NCBI RefSeq assembly: GCF_033097365.1
Contig: NZ_AP028461.1
Span: 7,440,001 to 7,504,000, forward strand
Length of the DNA stretch: 64,000 nucleotides
Source of the DNA: Actinoplanes sichuanensis
GTDB lineage: Bacteria; Actinomycetota; Actinomycetes; Mycobacteriales; Micromonosporaceae
Direction of reading: 5' to 3'
The notes beneath the pieces were generated by a model. The model was not told the DNA's origin. It searched no databases and saw nothing but the letters and a program-made list of their open reading frames with translations. Positions 17,377-25,301 of the stretch are shown here, piece after piece. The first letter of the stretch is position 1, and each line of letters begins with the position of its first letter. The translations under genes and the position numbers were made by a program.

Positions 17377-17796
17377 ATGACGGCTCTGCTGGACATCGCG
17401 CCGACTCTCCCGCGTACCGCCGCCGGGCCCATGGTGCTCGTGGTCGACGACGACGAGGGGGTCCGGGATCTGGTGACGTTCAAGTTGCAGATGGCCGGGT
17501 ATCGGACGGTCACCGCGGCGGACGGGTGCACGGCTCTGACGCTCATCGGGGAGACCCGGCCGGATCTGGTGGTGCTGGACATCGCCATGCCGGGGCTGGA
17601 CGGGCTCAGTGTCTGCTATCGGATGCACGCTGATCCGGCCACCGCCGAGATTCCGGTGATCATGCTGAGCGGGATGGCTACCGAGACCGATATTGATCTG
17701 GCGTACGTCTCGGGGGCCGAGGAGTACCTACCGAAGCCGGTCAACCCCGGTGAGCTGGTCCGGCGGGTGAACTGGCTCCTGCCCCGGCGGCAGTGA
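17377..17796 (+). CDS. Stand-alone response-regulator receiver
   Basis: Single-domain receiver of 139 residues with no output domain. Acidic cluster VVDDDE (22-27), phospho-acceptor Asp68 in VVLDIAMPG, and Lys120 in YLPKP; about 15 extra residues precede the domain. ATG 17377 has CGGAG upstream. It lies 70 bases before the CHASE kinase gene, but that gene appears to have its own promoter. It may serve as a phosphate relay or CheY-like partner for one of the nearby kinases that lack a regulator. Confidence 0.9.
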   Translation: MTALLDIAPTLPRTAAGPMVLVVDDDEGVRDLVTFKLQMAGYRTVTAADGCTALTLIGETRPDLVVLDIAMPGLDGLSVCYRMHADPATAEIPVIMLSGMATETDIDLAYVSGAEEYLPKPVNPGELVRRVNWLLPRRQ

Positions 17797-17830
17797 GGGC
17801 CGACTCAGGGGCGGCCGGGGTGAGAGAGGT

Positions 17831-17859
17831 CTCAGTCCGGCTGCCGAGGTGCCCGATAA
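17831..17859 (+). promoter_or_regulatory. FliA-type promoter of the CHASE kinase
   Basis: CTCA at 17831-17834, 17-base spacer, CCCGATAA at 17852-17859 (seven of eight to GCCGATAA). Transcription would begin at about 17866-17867, on the GTG start codon chosen for the kinase, predicting a leaderless message. Confidence 0.5.
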
Positions 17860-17866
17860 GGCAGGG

Positions 17867-20089
17867 GTGAGAGGGAAGCGGGCGGTCATCAGCGCGCTGG
17901 TGGCGGCGGTGGGGTGCGGGGTGACGTTGGGCATCGGCGCCGTGCTGGCGCGGCACGATGCCGCCAACGGCGGGGTCCAGATGGACCGACGCACCGCCGC
18001 CGCGGCCGAGGCCGTGCGCACCGAGACGCAGCGCTACGTCGACACTCTGCTCACCACGGCGGCTGCGGCGGGCGCGCAGGAGGTGCTGACCCGGTCCGAG
18101 TACGCGGCCCTGACCGAACCGCTGAAGTCGATGAAACTGGCCGGCGCGAACACCATCGCGCTGGTCGTGCCGGCCGCCGACGACCAGATCGCCGAGGTAC
18201 GGGAGACGTGGCGGGCGCGGGGGGCGCCGGACCTGGAGCTCGACGCGTACGGACACGGTGATCATGCCTTCTCGATCTATCTGACGTCGCTCGACGGCAG
18301 CGTGCTGACGCCCGGTCTGGACCTGATGCGGGCCGAGGCACCGGCCGCCGCGATGGCCGCCTCACGCCGCAGCGGCACCGTCGCCGTGTCCGATACCTAT
18401 CAGCTGATCGTGGATCGGACGAAACCGCCGGAGCAGCGGCAGAACTCGTTCGTGTTGAGCGCGCCGGTCTATCAGGGTGAGCAGCGGCGGTTCCTGGGCT
18501 GGATCCTGCTGGGGGTTCGCGGACAGGACTTCATGGGTGCCACGCTGGCCCGGGCCGGGCAGAACCTGCTGGACCTGGCGCTGCGCGCGGACGATGCGGA
18601 GCGGCGGGAGGTCACCGTAGCGGAGCTGCGGGCGCCGGTCGTCGGGGAGCGCGATCTCAGCCGTACGGTGAGCGTCCCGGTCGCCGACGGCACCTGGACC
18701 CTGCATCTGGCCGCGGTGAGGAGTCGGCTGCCGGGTGCGGCGAGCGCACTGCCGGCCGCGGTGACCGTGGGTGGCCTGTGTCTGACGGTTCTGCTGACGT
18801 TGCTGGTGTGGGTGCTGGTCGCCGGGCGGGAACGGGCCGAGGAACGGGTCCGGCTGGCCACCGAGGAGTTGCTGGCCGGTGAGGAGGAGTCACGCCGCCA
18901 GGCGGAGCTGCTGCTGGCGGTGATGGACGGGATCAGCGACGGGGTGGGCGTGGTCGGGCCGGACGGCCGGTTCCTGCTGGACAATCCGGCGGCCCGGCGG
19001 ATCCTGGGGCGGCACGACATGGCGACCGGGCCGGATGACTGGGCGGAGCGGTTCGGGCTGTTCCGGCTGGACGGGATCACCTCGTACCCGGTGGCGGAGA
19101 TGCCGCTGACCCGGGCGCTGAACGGGGTGAGCAGCGAGCAGGTGGAGATGCTGGTCCGCAATCCGGCGCACCCGGAGGGGCGGGTGATCAGTGTGTCGGC
19201 CCGACCGATCGCGACCGTGGGCGGGGAGCGTGGGGCGGTCGCCGTCTTCCACGACATCACCGAACGCAAGCATGTGGAGAACGAGCTGCGCGGGTTCGCC
19301 GGGGTGGTGGCGCACGATCTGAAGGCGCCGTTGGCCGCGGTCCGCGGGTACGCCGAGCTGATCGTCGAGGCGCTGCGCGGTCCGGATCCGGCGGCGGGGA
19401 CGGACGCACCACGCAACCGGGGTCCGGATGCCGCGGCCGAGACGGACGCGCCGCACGACAACGGTCCGGATCCGGCGGCGGTGGAGGACGCGCTGCGCTG
19501 CGCCGGGCGGGTGATGGCCGGCGCGGACCGGATGCACACGCTGATCATGGAGTTGCTGGACTACACGGCGGCCCGGGACGCGACGATGCGGGTCGAGGAC
19601 GTGGGCTTGCGTGAGCTGGTCGACGATGTGGTGACCGCCCGGACCGACGCGCCCGACGCGGTGGGTTGCCGGCCGGACGTGTTCGTCGGGGCGCTGCCGC
19701 CGGTGCGTGGTGACCGGGTGCTGCTACGGCAGGTGCTGGACAACCTGCTGGGCAACGCGATCAAGTACACCCCGCCGGGCCAGTCGCCGCGGATCGACGT
19801 GACGGCCCGGGTGGACGGCTCCGGCGCGGTGCGGGTGCAGGTGGCGGACCGGGGCATCGGCATCCCGGACGGGGAGCACGCCGCCGTCTTCGACAGCTTC
19901 CATCGGGCCAGCAACGGTACGGCGATGCCCGGCACCGGCCTCGGGCTGGCCATCTGCCGCCGGATCGTGGAGCGGCACGGCGGCCACATCGAGGCGCTGC
20001 CCAATCCGGGCGGGGGAACGATCTTCGTCTTCACGGTCCCCGTGGCCGCCGCTGAACAGCCACCGTGTGAGAACGTGCACATATTCTAG
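17867..20089 (+). CDS. CHASE-PAS sensor histidine kinase with repeat insertion
   Basis: Membrane sensor kinase of about 740 residues: membrane segment (about 7-26), extracytoplasmic CHASE domain (about 45-270), second membrane segment (about 293-318), PAS domain (about 345-460), H-box AHDLKAPL (His483), N-box NLLGNAIKYT, G1 DRGIGIPDG and G2 GTGLGLA. Start GTG 17867 is set by the FliA-type promoter and by AAGG 5 bases upstream; GTG 17849 would lie before the predicted transcript start. Between the two DHp helices are three 14-residue units beginning GPDxAA (about 505-546), an in-frame expansion. CHASE domains bind small extracellular ligands; the ligand here is unknown. Confidence 0.9.
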   Translation: MRGKRAVISALVAAVGCGVTLGIGAVLARHDAANGGVQMDRRTAAAAEAVRTETQRYVDTLLTTAAAAGAQEVLTRSEYAALTEPLKSMKLAGANTIALVVPAADDQIAEVRETWRARGAPDLELDAYGHGDHAFSIYLTSLDGSVLTPGLDLMRAEAPAAAMAASRRSGTVAVSDTYQLIVDRTKPPEQRQNSFVLSAPVYQGEQRRFLGWILLGVRGQDFMGATLARAGQNLLDLALRADDAERREVTVAELRAPVVGERDLSRTVSVPVADGTWTLHLAAVRSRLPGAASALPAAVTVGGLCLTVLLTLLVWVLVAGRERAEERVRLATEELLAGEEESRRQAELLLAVMDGISDGVGVVGPDGRFLLDNPAARRILGRHDMATGPDDWAERFGLFRLDGITSYPVAEMPLTRALNGVSSEQVEMLVRNPAHPEGRVISVSARPIATVGGERGAVAVFHDITERKHVENELRGFAGVVAHDLKAPLAAVRGYAELIVEALRGPDPAAGTDAPRNRGPDAAAETDAPHDNGPDPAAVEDALRCAGRVMAGADRMHTLIMELLDYTAARDATMRVEDVGLRELVDDVVTARTDAPDAVGCRPDVFVGALPPVRGDRVLLRQVLDNLLGNAIKYTPPGQSPRIDVTARVDGSGAVRVQVADRGIGIPDGEHAAVFDSFHRASNGTAMPGTGLGLAICRRIVERHGGHIEALPNPGGGTIFVFTVPVAAAEQPPCENVHIF
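19379..19504 (+). repeat. 42-bp tandem repeat inside the CHASE kinase gene
   Basis: Three in-frame units of 42 bases (19379-19420, 19421-19462, 19463-19504), each encoding 14 residues that begin GPD(P/A)AA. The third grades into the native second DHp helix, so the first two look like duplications of its beginning. The unit is a multiple of three, so copy number can change without a frameshift. Confidence 0.8.
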
Positions 20090-20098
20090 TTCACCCCC

Positions 20099-20128
20099 TT
20101 GATCGATAGGAGATGCCGCACATATATT
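20099..20128 (+). promoter_or_regulatory. Vegetative-type promoter giving a leaderless monooxygenase mRNA
   Basis: TTGATC (20099-20104), 18-base spacer, TATATT (20123-20128; five of six to TATAAT). Transcription would start about 7 bases on, at 20135-20136, the ATG of the monooxygenase gene. The absence of a usable ribosome site before that ATG agrees with a leaderless message. Confidence 0.55.
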
Positions 20129-20135
20129 CCCGGCT

Positions 20136-21242
20136 ATGCCCGTGGTCCTGCATTGGTTCCTGCCCACGACCGGTGACAGCCGGTCCATCGTGGGCGTCGA
20201 CGATCGCGGCGGACGCAGCACGCACACCGACGGTGCGGCTCTGCGCGAGCCGGACATCGAATACCTGATCGACGTCGCCCGTGCCGCCGAGCGCACCGGA
20301 TTCACCGGGGTGCTCACCCCGACCGGCACCTGGTGCGAGGACGCCTGGCTGACCACCGCGGCCATCGCCCTCGAGACCAGCACCCTGAAGTTCCTGGTCG
20401 CGTTCCGCCCCGGCTCGCTCTCCCCCACCCTGGCCGCCCAGATGGCCGCCACCTTCCAGCGGATCTCCCGCGGCCGGCTGATGCTCAACATCGTCACCGG
20501 CAGCGACGCCGCCGAGCAGCAGCGCTTCGGCGACTGGCTGGCCAAGGACGAGCGGTACGCCCGGACCGGCGAATTCCTGACCGTGCTGCGCGGCGCCTGG
20601 ACCGGGCCGTTCGACTTCAAGGGCGAGCACTTCCACGTCGCCGGAGCCCTCGCGCCGCGCCGGTTCGACGCCCCGCCGATCTACTTCGGCGGCTCGTCGG
20701 AGGCCGCGCTGCGGGTCGCCACCGACCACGCCGAGGTCTACCTGACCTGGGGCGAGCCACCCACCGCGGTGGCCGGGAAGATCACCGCGCTGCGCGACCT
20801 CGGCTATACCGGACGATTCGGGATCCGGTTGCATGTGATCACCCGGGACACCGCGAAGCAGGCCTGGGCCGAGGCCGACGCCCTGCTCGACGCCCTCACT
20901 CCCGATCAGATCGCGGCGGCGCAGGCGTCCTTGCGCCAGGCCGACTCGGTCGGGCAACAGCGGATGCTCGCTCTCCACGGCGGCACCCGCGACGGACTGG
21001 AGATCTACCCCAATCTCTGGGCCGGCGTCGGACTCGTCCGACCCGGAGCCGGAACCGCCCTGGTCGGCAGCCACACCGAGGTCGCCGACCGGATCGCCGA
21101 GTACCACGACCTCGGCATCGACGAATTCATCCTCTCCGGATACCCGCACCTCGAGGAGGCGTACCACGCCGGTGAGGGCCTGCTGCCCGAACTCCGGCGT
21201 CGTGGCCTCCTCGGCTCCTCGACAGGAGAAATCGATAAATGA
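20136..21242 (+). CDS. SsuD-like FMNH2-dependent sulfonate monooxygenase
   Basis: Luciferase-fold flavin monooxygenase, 368 residues, very like alkanesulfonate monooxygenase SsuD. Residues matching the SsuD active site are present: Cys67 (GTWCEDAW), Arg231 and His233 (GIRLHVITRD), Arg302 (GVGLVRPGAG) and Tyr336 (SGYPHLEE). SsuD-type enzymes cleave the C-S bond of sulfonates to give sulfite and an aldehyde and need FMNH2 from a separate reductase, which is not in the window. The stop overlaps the next ATG (ATGA, 21239-21242), coupling it to a sugar-type ABC importer rather than the usual SsuABC. A sulfonated sugar is therefore a reasonable guess for the substrate. The start is placed by MPVVLHWFLPT, the canonical N-terminus. 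Confidence 0.9.
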   Translation: MPVVLHWFLPTTGDSRSIVGVDDRGGRSTHTDGAALREPDIEYLIDVARAAERTGFTGVLTPTGTWCEDAWLTTAAIALETSTLKFLVAFRPGSLSPTLAAQMAATFQRISRGRLMLNIVTGSDAAEQQRFGDWLAKDERYARTGEFLTVLRGAWTGPFDFKGEHFHVAGALAPRRFDAPPIYFGGSSEAALRVATDHAEVYLTWGEPPTAVAGKITALRDLGYTGRFGIRLHVITRDTAKQAWAEADALLDALTPDQIAAAQASLRQADSVGQQRMLALHGGTRDGLEIYPNLWAGVGLVRPGAGTALVGSHTEVADRIAEYHDLGIDEFILSGYPHLEEAYHAGEGLLPELRRRGLLGSSTGEIDK

Positions 21243-22528
21243 CCACGTTCAGCCGGCGCGATCTGCTGCGTCTCGCCGCCGGTACCGGCGCCGCCGCACT
21301 GCTGGCGGCCTGCGCCGGCCCCGGCGGCTCCGACACCACCGACAAGGCCGCCACCGGTAACGGGCTCGCCGGGCCACGCGAGGGCGACATCTCCTTCGCC
21401 CACTGGCGGGCCGAGGACAAGGACGTCTTCGAGAAGATCCGGGCCGACTTCACCAAGATCAACGGCAAGATTTCGGTACGGCAGGACATCTCGCCGTCCG
21501 CCGACTACCAGAGCACCGCCATCCAGAAGCTGCGCGGCGGCTCGGTCGGCGACGCGTTCACCGCGTTCCGTGGCGCGCAGTTCCTGGACATCGCGAAGGC
21601 CGGGGTCTCCGCCGACCTGACCGGACAGGCGCTCCTGCAGAAGTACGAGTCCTCGCTGATCACCGCGGGCTCCGACGGCGGGAAGCAGCTCGGTGTGCCG
21701 TACCAGCTGGTCTTCAACACCCCGCTGGCCAACACCGACCTGATCGGTAAGGCCGGGCTCGGTGAGGCCCCGAAGGACTGGCAGGGCTTCCTGGCCCTGG
21801 CCGACAAGCTGAAGTCCCAGGGTGTCGCACCGATCGCCTGGCCCGGCGGCGACGCGGCCAACGCCGGACAGCTGCTCAACGTGCTGGTGGTCAACAACGC
21901 GCCGACCGACGACGCCCTCGGCAAGATCGAGACGGGTGAGCACAAGGTCACCGACGACTGGTTCCTCACCGTCCTCAAGCAGTACGCCGAACTGCGCCCG
22001 TACTTCCAGACAGGTGCGACGGGCACCAGCAGCGACGCCGCGCTCGCCCTGTTCGCCCAGGGTAAGGCGGCTCTGCTGGCCACCGGCTCGTTCCAGGTCG
22101 CGGGTGTGCGCAAGCTCGGCGCCACCTTCGGCATCGACCTGCTCGCGCCGATCACCACGACCGCCGACAAGGCGAAGTACGAGGGTGTCCACAACGCCAC
22201 CTTCATCCTCGGCGTGAACGCCAAGTCCACCAAGCAGGGCGCGGCGCTGGCCTGGCTGGAATACCTGTCCGACCCGGTGGTGGCCGGCGCCTACGCCAAC
22301 GGCACGGCCCAGCACGTCACGGTCAAGGGTGTCGAGTACACCAACGCCGACCTCAAGGCGCTCGCGCCCTGGCTCACCAGGAAGACCGCCCTCGCCCCGC
22401 GTTTCCAGTTCACCAATCTGGACGTGCGCAGTGCCGTGGAGAACGCCACGGTTCAGGTGGCCGGCGGCAAGAGCCCGGAACAGGCCGCCGAAGAGGCGCA
22501 GAAGGTCATCGACCAGAAGAAGAAGTAG
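21239..22528 (+). CDS. Sugar ABC transporter substrate-binding lipoprotein
   Basis: Family 1 (MalE-like) solute-binding lipoprotein, 429 residues. The N-terminus combines a twin-arginine-like SRRDLLR with a hydrophobic run and lipobox LLAAC (Cys25), so it is anchored outside the membrane. The mature protein has the two-lobe pattern of carbohydrate-binding proteins (FAHWRAEDKDVFEKI near the N-terminus; GVPYQLVFNTPLANTDL). Length fits CUT1 sugar importers, not the roughly 320-residue sulfonate-binding SsuA. It overlaps the monooxygenase gene by 4 bases and the first permease gene by one base (TAGTG), so all are one transcript. Confidence 0.92.
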   Translation: MTTFSRRDLLRLAAGTGAAALLAACAGPGGSDTTDKAATGNGLAGPREGDISFAHWRAEDKDVFEKIRADFTKINGKISVRQDISPSADYQSTAIQKLRGGSVGDAFTAFRGAQFLDIAKAGVSADLTGQALLQKYESSLITAGSDGGKQLGVPYQLVFNTPLANTDLIGKAGLGEAPKDWQGFLALADKLKSQGVAPIAWPGGDAANAGQLLNVLVVNNAPTDDALGKIETGEHKVTDDWFLTVLKQYAELRPYFQTGATGTSSDAALALFAQGKAALLATGSFQVAGVRKLGATFGIDLLAPITTTADKAKYEGVHNATFILGVNAKSTKQGAALAWLEYLSDPVVAGAYANGTAQHVTVKGVEYTNADLKALAPWLTRKTALAPRFQFTNLDVRSAVENATVQVAGGKSPEQAAEEAQKVIDQKKK

Positions 22529-23388
22529 TGAAGTTCAAACTCTTTCTCTTCGCGGCTCCCGCGCTTGCCCTGTACGGCGGGTTCTTCCTGCTTCCCGCCG
22601 TGCAGGGCCTGCGGTACGCCACGACCGACTGGGACGGGTACAGCGCCACGTTCGACGACGTGGGACTGTCCAATCTGACGGCGGTCGTGTCGAATGACGA
22701 CCTGTTCCGGAACGCCCTCACCAACAATCTGAAGTTCCTGCTCGTGGTGGTACTGGGGCAGACCGCCCTGGCCCTGCTCCTGGCGGTGCTCCTGGCCGTA
22801 CCGACAAAAGGTTCTCGGTTCTTGAGGGGTCTGTTCTTTCTGCCGACCGTGCTTTCGTCGGTGTCGGTGGCGTTCATCTGGAAGTTCGTCTACGACCCGA
22901 ATTTCGGGCTGATCAACACCGTTCTCGACACGGTCGGCCTGGGCTCGTGGAAATCGGCGTTCCTCGGCAACGAGGGCACCGCGATCTTCTGGGTCGCGGT
23001 CGCGCAGATCTGGTTCCACGCGGGACAGATGATGATCATTTACATCGCCGGGATAAATCAGATCCCCCCGGAGTTGTACGAGGCGGCGACCACCGACGGC
23101 GCCGGGCGCTGGCAGCAGTTCCGGCACGTCACCTGGCCGATGGTGGCGCCCGCGACGACGCTGGTGATCGCCTACACCACACTCCAGTCGTTCAAGGCGT
23201 TCGACCTGATCCTGGGCCTGGCCGGAAACCCGCCACGGTCCGGCCTGGACGTGCTCGCCACCCGCATCTACACCACGTTCGCGAACTCGCAACTCGGCTA
23301 CGCCGCCGCCGAGTCGATCGTGTTCATGGCGGCGATCGCGCTGGTCACCTATCTGCAGAACCGAGCCGCGAGGATGGCCCACGCATGA
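22528..23388 (+). CDS. ABC sugar permease, MalF type
   Basis: Integral membrane permease of 286 residues with six predicted membrane segments and the EAA coupling loop (EAATTDGAGRWQQFRHV, about 187-203) that contacts the ATPase. GTG 22528 overlaps the preceding TAG. CUT1 family. No ATPase gene lies in the operon; such importers in actinobacteria are often energised by a shared MsiK-type ATPase encoded elsewhere. Confidence 0.93.
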   Translation: MKFKLFLFAAPALALYGGFFLLPAVQGLRYATTDWDGYSATFDDVGLSNLTAVVSNDDLFRNALTNNLKFLLVVVLGQTALALLLAVLLAVPTKGSRFLRGLFFLPTVLSSVSVAFIWKFVYDPNFGLINTVLDTVGLGSWKSAFLGNEGTAIFWVAVAQIWFHAGQMMIIYIAGINQIPPELYEAATTDGAGRWQQFRHVTWPMVAPATTLVIAYTTLQSFKAFDLILGLAGNPPRSGLDVLATRIYTTFANSQLGYAAAESIVFMAAIALVTYLQNRAARMAHA

Positions 23389-24188
23389 GCCGGCGCCTGA
23401 TCCTGGCGATCTACACGCTGCTGATCACGGTCCCGATCCTGGTGATCGTGGCCGGCAGCTTCCGGACCACCCGGGATCTGTTCGCCGCGCCGTTCGGGCT
23501 GCCCACCGACCCGACGACGGCCAACTACGCCACCGTGCTCGGCGAGCAGGACCTGCTGCGGGTGCTCGGCAACAGCGTCCTGGTGGTGTCGGTGTCGGTG
23601 CCGGCGACGCTGCTGCTCGGCAGTCTGACCGCGTTCGCCGTGGCCCGGCTGCCGAAATGGCCGTCCACCCTGCTCTTCGGGGTGTTCGCGCTCGGCCTCG
23701 CGGTCCCGGCACAGGCGATCATGATCCCGCAGTACGTCCAGTTCGAGCGGCTCGGCCTGCGGAACAGCCTGACCGGGCTGATCCTGGTCGACGTGGTGGT
23801 GACGCTGCCGGTGGCGGTGTTCATCCTGGCCGGGTTCATGCGGACGCTGCCGCCCGAACTCTACGAGGCGGCCGAGATCGACGGCGCCGGGCCGTGGGCC
23901 ACCTTCCGGCGCATCGCGGTGCCGGTCTCCTACCCGAGTCTGGCCGCCACCGCGATCTTCCTGCTGGTCATGCACTGGAACGACCTGCTGTATCCGCTGC
24001 TGTTCATCGACGACCCGGCCAAGCGCACCCTGCCCCTCGCGCTGCTCGACTTCCAGGGCGAATACCTCACCGACTACCCGCTGCTGTTCACCGGCGTCGT
24101 GGTGGCGTCGCTGCCGATGATCCTGGCGTACGCGTTCCTCCAGCGGCACTTCGTCGCCGGTATCACGGCCGGCGCAGTCAAGGGTTGA
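23385..24188 (+). CDS. ABC sugar permease, MalG type
   Basis: Second permease of the importer, 267 residues, six membrane segments, EAA loop EAAEIDGAGPWATFRRI (about 159-175). Starts in a 4-base ATGA overlap with the first permease. Length and loop spacing fit the MalG side of CUT1 heterodimers. It is followed after 30 bases by the PfkB-type kinase. Confidence 0.93.
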   Translation: MSRRLILAIYTLLITVPILVIVAGSFRTTRDLFAAPFGLPTDPTTANYATVLGEQDLLRVLGNSVLVVSVSVPATLLLGSLTAFAVARLPKWPSTLLFGVFALGLAVPAQAIMIPQYVQFERLGLRNSLTGLILVDVVVTLPVAVFILAGFMRTLPPELYEAAEIDGAGPWATFRRIAVPVSYPSLAATAIFLLVMHWNDLLYPLLFIDDPAKRTLPLALLDFQGEYLTDYPLLFTGVVVASLPMILAYAFLQRHFVAGITAGAVKG

Positions 24189-24218
24189 CACGCCTCTGAG
24201 CTGGGTAAACGCGGACAC

Positions 24219-25145
24219 ATGCCGACGGTAACGGTCTTCGCACCGGTTCCCCAGCTCACCGTGACCATCGAGCAGCAGCCCGGCAGCCGCCCGGAACTGC
24301 ACGTCCACCCCGGCGGGCAGGGCGTCTGGCAGGCCCGGATGTGCGCCGGGCTGGGCGCGTCGGTCACCCTCTGCGCCGCCGTCGGCGGCGAGATCGGCGC
24401 GGTCGCCACCGCGGTTCTCCAGAGTGAGAATCTGACGGTACGGACGGTGCAGCGCCACAACGGCACCGGGTGGTACGTGCACGACCGTCGCGACGGTACG
24501 CGGGACACCGTGGCCGAGTTCGCCGGTGACCCGCTCGAGCGGCACGACCTGGACGAGCTGTACAGCGCCACCCTGGCCGAGGGGCTACGGGCCGACGTCA
24601 GCATCCTCAGCGGGCCGGCCGCCCCCGAGGTGGTGCCGGCCGAGGTGTACCGCCGTCTCGCCGCCGATCTGGGGGCTCATGGCCGTACCGTGATCGCCGA
24701 TCTGTCCGGTGACCATCTCACCTCCGTCCTCGACGGCGGGGTGGCCTTTCTCAAGGTCAGCCACGAGGAGCTGATCGAGGACGGGCGGGCCGCCGACGAC
24801 AGTGACAAGGCGCTGGTCGCGGCCGCCCGCGAGCTGCGCGCGGAGGGCGCCGGGTCGGTGCTGATCAGCCGGGCCGACCGGGCCGGGATCGCGCTGCTCG
24901 ACGGGGAGGCGCTGCTGGTCGAACTGCCGGCGCTGCAGGTCGTCGACCATCGTGGCGCCGGTGACTCGATGACCGCCGGGGTGGCCACGGTCCTGGCCGG
25001 TGGTGGTGACCTGCGGGAGGCGGTCCGCACCGGGGCCGCCGCCGGTGCGCTCAACGTCACCCGGCACGGTCTGGGCACCGGGCGTCACGAGGCCATCGTG
25101 GAGCTGGCCCGGCGCGTCCGGCTCACCCCGGTGAACAGTGCCTGA
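24219..25145 (+). CDS. PfkB-family sugar kinase
   Basis: Ribokinase-fold kinase of 308 residues, nearest in layout to 1-phosphofructokinase/tagatose-6-phosphate kinase. N-terminal HPGGQGVWQAR (30-40) corresponds to the substrate-binding GGKGxNxA motif but with Gln-Gly-Val-Trp in the middle, and the C-terminal signature DHRGAGDSMTAG supplies catalytic Asp249 and the anion hole. It presumably phosphorylates the sugar, or a product of it, brought in by the ABC importer 30 bases upstream. The altered N-terminal motif suggests an unusual substrate. A TTGACA at 24185 could give it extra transcription, but no good -10 follows. Confidence 0.88.
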   Translation: MPTVTVFAPVPQLTVTIEQQPGSRPELHVHPGGQGVWQARMCAGLGASVTLCAAVGGEIGAVATAVLQSENLTVRTVQRHNGTGWYVHDRRDGTRDTVAEFAGDPLERHDLDELYSATLAEGLRADVSILSGPAAPEVVPAEVYRRLAADLGAHGRTVIADLSGDHLTSVLDGGVAFLKVSHEELIEDGRAADDSDKALVAAARELRAEGAGSVLISRADRAGIALLDGEALLVELPALQVVDHRGAGDSMTAGVATVLAGGGDLREAVRTGAAAGALNVTRHGLGTGRHEAIVELARRVRLTPVNSA

Positions 25146-25301
25146 AACCTTCGCGTCGCATCGACGATCGCGTCTCGGGGCGTCCTAGGCTGGGCGCTTC
25201 GCAGCCGTGTCCGGGAGTCCGTCATCAGCGTCGTCACCGCCCCCAGCCCGGCCCGGACCCCCGCCCCGCCGGTCCCGTCCCGGCTCCGGCTCCTGGTCTG
25301 G

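Noticed and set aside
20113..20241. Small upstream frame starting MPHIYSRLCPWSC before the monooxygenase, considered as a cysteine-responsive leader peptide
   Set aside because: AGGAG touches the ATG with no spacing, it overlaps the real gene out of frame, and the predicted transcript start lies downstream of its ATG.
24185..24211. TTGACA-N15-TAAACG before the PfkB kinase gene
   Set aside because: The -35 is perfect but the spacer is short and the -10 lacks the final T; co-transcription with the importer is simpler.
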